Shown piece by piece: positions 58,798 through 64,000 of a stretch of DNA of 64,000 nt; position 1 is the stretch's first letter, and each line of letters starts with the position of its first letter. This stretch comes from Notospermus geniculatus (taxonomy: Eukaryota; Nemertea; Pilidiophora; Heteronemertea; Lineidae): the NCBI GenBank assembly GCA_002633025.1, contig NMRB01000052.1:462844-526843 (forward strand), given 5' to 3'. The notes beneath the pieces are model-generated. The model saw only the letters and a program-made list of their open reading frames with translations, searched no databases and was not told where the DNA came from. A program made the position numbers and the translations under genes.

Positions 58798-58812
58798 TAC
58801 TGATATTTGAAA

Positions 58813-61800
58813 AATACAATGTACTAAAGCAGTATGGCCAGGGACAAAACCCAGATCGCAAAAGTGATCGCTAACAGCTGTGCCCTGTGTCAGGCAAGAA
58901 ATTCGGAAGAAAAGTACATTTTCTTGTACACAAAATGAACCAGGGTTGTCGCAAATTGTTATATTGCTTCACAGTTAGACTCTTCTCGGGACAGCTATCT
59001 GTCGATACACACCAAGCGTCCCAAGCAACATTTCCAGAAAAAAACATGGTTATTACATGCCGTTGGTCGATTTCTATTCCCAAAAGACGGAGATACAATT
59101 ACGCATAGAACAAGAGGAAAGCTACGCTCTTCGATCCGTTATACCCGCCGCGTCGGCTTGGTGGTGTGATCTAGAGACGGCCAGGATATTAATAGTCTTC
59201 TTCATCAAACTGATCCCGGTGGCCATAGCCAGTGCAAAATTTACTACCAAGTCGGATAAGTATAGTAGCAAAAAACCATCGGAAGGTTGTTGCGGCTGAA
59301 TGGTTGTTGTTATTGTACATGACATGTGTACACATACATAAATGTTAGGGCCGTTGTCCCGAAATAAAAATGACAAAGATGGACATCGCTTCCATCAGAT
59401 TCTTTCATATTTGAGCAATTCGCTAAAACAATTTAGTAACAATTTAGGCTAGATGTAGTACATCGAGAGAAATGGAATTCAACTTTGGAATGAAGGCAAA
59501 CCCTGGCTCCTGTTTACGACCCTGACTCCCTGTAAATGTCATACTGTGGCTTGGGGACGGACCCTACATACATGTAGGCCTATTTGTCTGTGGCTCTAAG
59601 GAACAAAGTTGTGCGGTAGCCTACATGTATATATCAAAACCATGGTTGTTTGATGTTACCTATGGAATTATCAAGAATAGTTTTTATGTGTTTGTTTATC
59701 AGTATTTAGCCATTTATTCCTGATAATGAATGAGCTAACAGACGACACTTCAGTCCTACTGATCAATGAACCAAACAACGCCAGGTAGTCATGGATTCCA
59801 TCGGTGATCCAGACTTTTTACATTTCATCATTTTAACGTCAGCATGACTTGTACATGTTTCTCTGACGTCAGAGTCTACATGTATCTTGATGATGCTACG
59901 TCACAGCTGTAAATAGTCCCTTTTTCATGGATGATTCAACTTCCAACAACTTGCAATTGAAGAGAGCTTAAAGGGCAATGTGCCACGTAGTTTGCAAACT
60001 CAAACGACACATATTCTATAAATGATATCGGAAATCAACAAAACAGGACGACATTATATATTTTGGGATGCAGTGTTTGCCGGAGTTTTCCAACACAAAC
60101 GGTGTGTTTCACCACCCACTACCCCTGTATTGTAAAAACAAACACAAGTTTTGTTTCGCAGCCAATTTTAACACGAATTACAAAAATTGTGCATTATTTT
60201 CAATGTTTTTAAAATGTCAAATTGCGAAGTTGCAAAGTTCGAAAGGGAAATGCGGTTTTTGATTTTCCAGTGAACAAAAAGGCAAAGAGCTTTGCCGCTC
60301 CTCGCTTAAAAGAACGTTTGTGATTGTTCATGCACCGTGCATGCTTCTGATGTTTTGGTGTTGACGCAGAGCAATTGATTGAAACAGTAAACAAAACACT
60401 TGACAACATTAAGCTTCAACTCTTGTACATTTTGTCATCTATTAATATACCATGTGCCGCTCTGTGCTCAGAGTTTGCATAAGTAATTAACGACCTTTTG
60501 CTCTTACCGCATCGATCTTCATCTGAGTCTAAATCGTGAAATCTAAAAATCATAAACTACGCGTTTGTTTTAATTATGTTTAGTTCACTAGTGCCATTAA
60601 ATCGCTGCAGTTACAAATTGTTCATTTATTGAAATTATGGTGGATACGCGGGATACCAGGGGGAGAAAGCTGTTCATTCTTCGCTTTACTCATGACCAAC
60701 AGGTAAAAGAAAAAATTATAATGCTCGCTTGATATTTTTTTGGTAAAACCGAATTTATTTCATCTTCACTTCTCTCCTGTTGCAGGGGTCATTTTATCTG
60801 ACATTTAAATGAAAACAAAATTCTTTAAAAACCTTCCGTAAGTTGTGAAGCAATAAAAAATGCCAATAACATTTCTGGCACTGTATTTCTTTGACAAAAA
60901 CCTTTCTTTCTAATCCTCTCTACGGATGATTCGGCGACGGAAGATAAACACAGAATCAACTGCAGCTTTAACAAGACAAAGTTGTGTTCATCCATTTTAC
61001 AAAACAAGATTTGTTCCTTTTTCATCCCGTTTCTTAGGATGCCATTACGATAAGACGGAAGGAGGCTGGAATAATGGCTTTTATACGACTATTCAGAGCT
61101 CCATGATTGGAGTTATTGCGAACAAAATGGCCACCAGGACAGCGATGATAGGCAACTCAACCAGAAAATGAGTTGAATGGCGCATTATTTAGCTATCGAC
61201 ATTATTCAGAATGAAATTAGCTTCGCTTTTGAAGATGATTAAATTAATGAGTAGAATCGTGTCAATTTGCTTTACGATTGTTGATAACCACGAAATCATG
61301 GTTCGTTGTGGGGATGGAGGTTCTTCACTGACGTCACAACGGCCAGGTGACTGCAAAGAATCGGCCATGTTGGCCATCAAATGTTTTGGAACCTTAAAAC
61401 AGATTGACGTGTCTGTTTTGTGCGCCTTTGTCAATTTGCGGCAAATTCCGTCAGCCTATTAATGGGGCCGGTGCCCTGGCAGACAGAGAACTGTAACAGA
61501 TACAGCGGGTCTACCAATTATTGAGCATTTTATCACAAGTACATTTATTTTAACGCTAAATGTATAATAACAGTTCGTTTCTAAATCAGTTCGGCAACAT
61601 ACATTGAGTACTATGTCATTCTCCTTGCTAATGTACGTCAATAAATTTGTCCGTTTGAAACGCTAAAGGTTACATTTGGAGCAATTAGGCCTGCTCGACT
61701 CAACTTATGCACTCTTACTCTCGATTTCGAAGAAACTTAATCTCAAATTCCTCGAACGAAACGAAAAGTGTGCTCATTACATTAATCTGTAAGCCGATAC

Positions 61801-62160
61801 CTAGTATCACTTCACTTTTCCGATAGATGAGTGTGATGCATTACATTTTTAAAAGGGGCTCTAAAAGAGACAATTTAGTTAGCAATTCGTTGTACTTTGT
61901 TTTTGCCAAACAGGGCCGTGCAGTGCTATTGCTTTTATTGCTTTTGATCAACGGCATCTCCCAATCACATTCAATCACTGTCATTGGACACCGAGACGAT
62001 CAACTCGACAATAAATATAATGCGACCACAACTGCTTTTTTGTCCTTTGCCTAGTTGTTAAAGATGTCCAGAGTAAATTTCTGGTGACGCTGACGCCAGA
62101 AATGCATATCAACTCACGTCATGCATTGTCATGGCTTGAGGATAGTTATTTATTGCTTAA
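58813..62160. other. Region without a firmly recognised gene
   Basis: On the minus strand, acceptor ACAACCATTCAG at about 59301 precedes a 57-codon frame with a hydrophobic stretch (YLSDLVVNFALAMATGI), ending at a stop near 59120. An 80-codon plus-strand frame starting at an ATG (59057) overlaps it. I recognise neither. Elsewhere I see nothing. Confidence 0.3.
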
Positions 62161-62457
62161 AGGTGCTCTAGTTCGAATTGTAAACATTACGGTTTGTTTA
62201 TTTACATGGTTGATTATAATAGTTATTTTTCCTCGGGCAGGTGGCAGCACCATGTATACCAAAACATTAATGTTATCTATTTTTATATCTATCTTGATAA
62301 ATATTCTTGTATCTGAAATATATTTATGATTTTACGCTCAAAAACAAACAAAACGTTGTGAAAGGCGAGATTTAATTCGATTTTATCTGATTTGTTAGTA
62401 CCAGAAGTTGACAATAGGTGGCACACAGTAATGTTTACAATTCGAACTAGAGCACCT
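62161..62457. mobile_element. MITE with TTAA target site
   Basis: Ends AGGTGCTCTAGTTCGAATTG and its complement, continuing through TAAACATTACGG, flanked by TTAA at 62157-62160 and 62458-62461. 297 bp, no transposase. Third TTAA-flanked family in this window. Confidence 0.85.
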
Positions 62458-62550
62458 TTAAGAAGCAACTTGAGAGTCGTTATTTTTTGCAGCAGGTGGG
62501 TTGTACATGCTTGCGAGATTAGTTGATATGTGAGTTGCATTTGAGACAAA

Positions 62551-62600
62551 AATAAGATTCCTGCCACATGGCCAAAAAATAAGATTCCTGCCACATGGCC
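62551..62600. repeat. 25-bp tandem duplication
   Basis: AATAAGATTCCTGCCACATGG occurs twice in a row with identical sequence. Confidence 0.85.
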
Positions 62601-64000
62601 TCACTCAACCGTAGGTTTGGTGACGTCATTGTAACGATAATTGATATAAGTTGGATGCCCCGGTGATTCGGTAACTGATGTGCCATTCTTTTTTAGACTT
62701 ACATGTATCGTGACGTCATTATTATGATTATTATTATTAGATTCTGTACAAGGTATTTTCGCCCTAAGATTTCGTCCTTTTAATGATGACGAACTGCTCA
62801 TGAAAGTTGGAACATACATCACCTTGTGACATCCCCAAATAGTGAATTAACAGTCATGATAATTTGCATAGGTCAAAAAGGTGACTGTTCGCGGTGTACG
62901 ATTGTCGTCATTCATTCAAAAGTCACGTATATTTGTACGTTTTGTCACGTTTTTCAGTAAATGGCCTGGCTATTTTGCAGAATCATGCCCATTAAAGAGG
63001 CGCATCATGAATATTGGTTGCACGTGTTTGGTGTTTTCATTTCAACATCGTTTAGTCAAGGTTGCAGTCGACAAGAAAGGGAGCGAGCACTAAGAACCAC
63101 TGATTATCTCAGGATGGGTTACACCTCTCATTTTGGAAAACATTGTTTAGCGCTCTTTACAAGGTTCTTTTATCTGTACCGGTAATTTTCGCTGCTGTAT
63201 ACCATTGCCATTCCACACGTACATCTGCAAACCATGGCCAGCATACATTTGTCATGCACACTAGCCATCTAGTATCGCATCAAAAAAGACACAATGTATA
63301 TAATCGGTGGGCAATTTAGAAAATACTCGAAGTCAAGATTATAGTGATCCGCGTACAAGTTGCTAGAATCTCATTCGATGCCGTTGCCTGGCGTAACTCG
63401 AGTGGTCATAAAAAGTAATGAATTGCTTTTCCCGAGCAAATGTCCAGGGACGTCCAATTGTACACATGACTGATGATAGTCACAAAGGCTTGCATTAACT
63501 GGCCATTTTTCAAGGATGCATAGAGGAAACTGAAATGCGGAGAAGAGTGGAATATTAAAAAGATTAGGGACGGCGTGTTGCGTATGGCATCTTTTAAGCC
63601 TCTCACTCTCCAATCCTACACTGTTAAAAAGTAATAGATTTTACAGAAATATGTATTGCAGCAGAGACTCCGTAACTACAATGGGTGATTTCAAATGGGT
63701 GACTACAATGGGTGATGCATTAAAGCATTGTAAAACCGGTCTTAAAACAAACTTTGAAATTACCCAATGTATTTTGTAGATTCTCAGATGATATAACGAA
63801 AGTTAACTTCGCAACTCTTCTCCTCCAACAGAGACACTAGTCAGGGGGGTCCACGATTTCGGAAGAGGGGCGCACTGTGCTAGAAACATTGAAATCTGCG
63901 GTGAATTTCAATGATTTGCACCAAATTTCAGAATTTCACGGTCGATTTTACAGATTGTTGGCAGAGGGGGAGGGCGTGCGCCGGGTGCCCCCCCCCCCCC
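62601..64000. other. Stretch without a recognised gene
   Basis: A short tandem of AATGGGTGA-type words occurs near 63680-63718. The window ends in a run of C. I see no supported gene. Confidence 0.45.

Noticed and set aside
59555-59760. Apparent similarity to the 3380-3620 part of block B
   Set aside because: Only short words (GTCTGTGGC, ACAAAGTTG-like) match; too weak to call another copy without an alignment.

Overview
The window looks like a piece of a large, repeat-rich and probably highly heterozygous genome of a marine invertebrate animal. It has small spliced exons with GT-AG introns, frequent TACATGTA and TAGGCCTA words, tRNA-derived SINEs, many short inverted-repeat transposons and a run of N from shotgun assembly. 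The base style resembles echinoderms, hemichordates, cephalochordates or lophotrochozoans. I cannot name the species from sequence alone.

The only gene I can reconstruct with certainty lies on the minus strand between about 3.8 and 13.6 kb. It is a class III transmembrane adenylyl cyclase (ATP to cAMP). Twenty exons join in consistent phase into about 989 residues: a basic N-terminus, six transmembrane helices, the C1 catalytic domain with both metal-binding aspartates, a linker with a PKA-like RRES site, six more helices, and most of the C2 domain. The C2 domain is cut off before its catalytic Asn/Arg segment. The cut falls where a roughly 2.8-kb repeated block (B1, 1024-3816) begins. A second copy of that block (B2) lies at 16335-19573.

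The rest is mostly mobile DNA. From 13.6 to 33 kb I see a sequencing gap, B2 with nested insertions (piggyBac-like elements at TTAA, one carrying a further element), foldback elements, SINEs with target-site duplications, simple repeats, and long stretches where I see no gene. From 33521 to 52217 two copies (A, 8.65 kb; A', 9.8 kb) of one segment stand side by side, separated by 235 bp. They differ by substitutions, small indels and several insertions found only in A', among them a solo LTR, a 1-kb element with a 9-bp target duplication and three other inserts. Comparing A with A' gives the empty site for several of these insertions. A and A' may be a real tandem duplication or two haplotypes placed end to end by the assembler.

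From 52 to 64 kb there are scattered ORFs, another SINE, a TTAA-flanked foldback element and low-complexity DNA, with no gene I can support. I found no rRNA gene, functional tRNA, CRISPR array or complete autonomous transposase.
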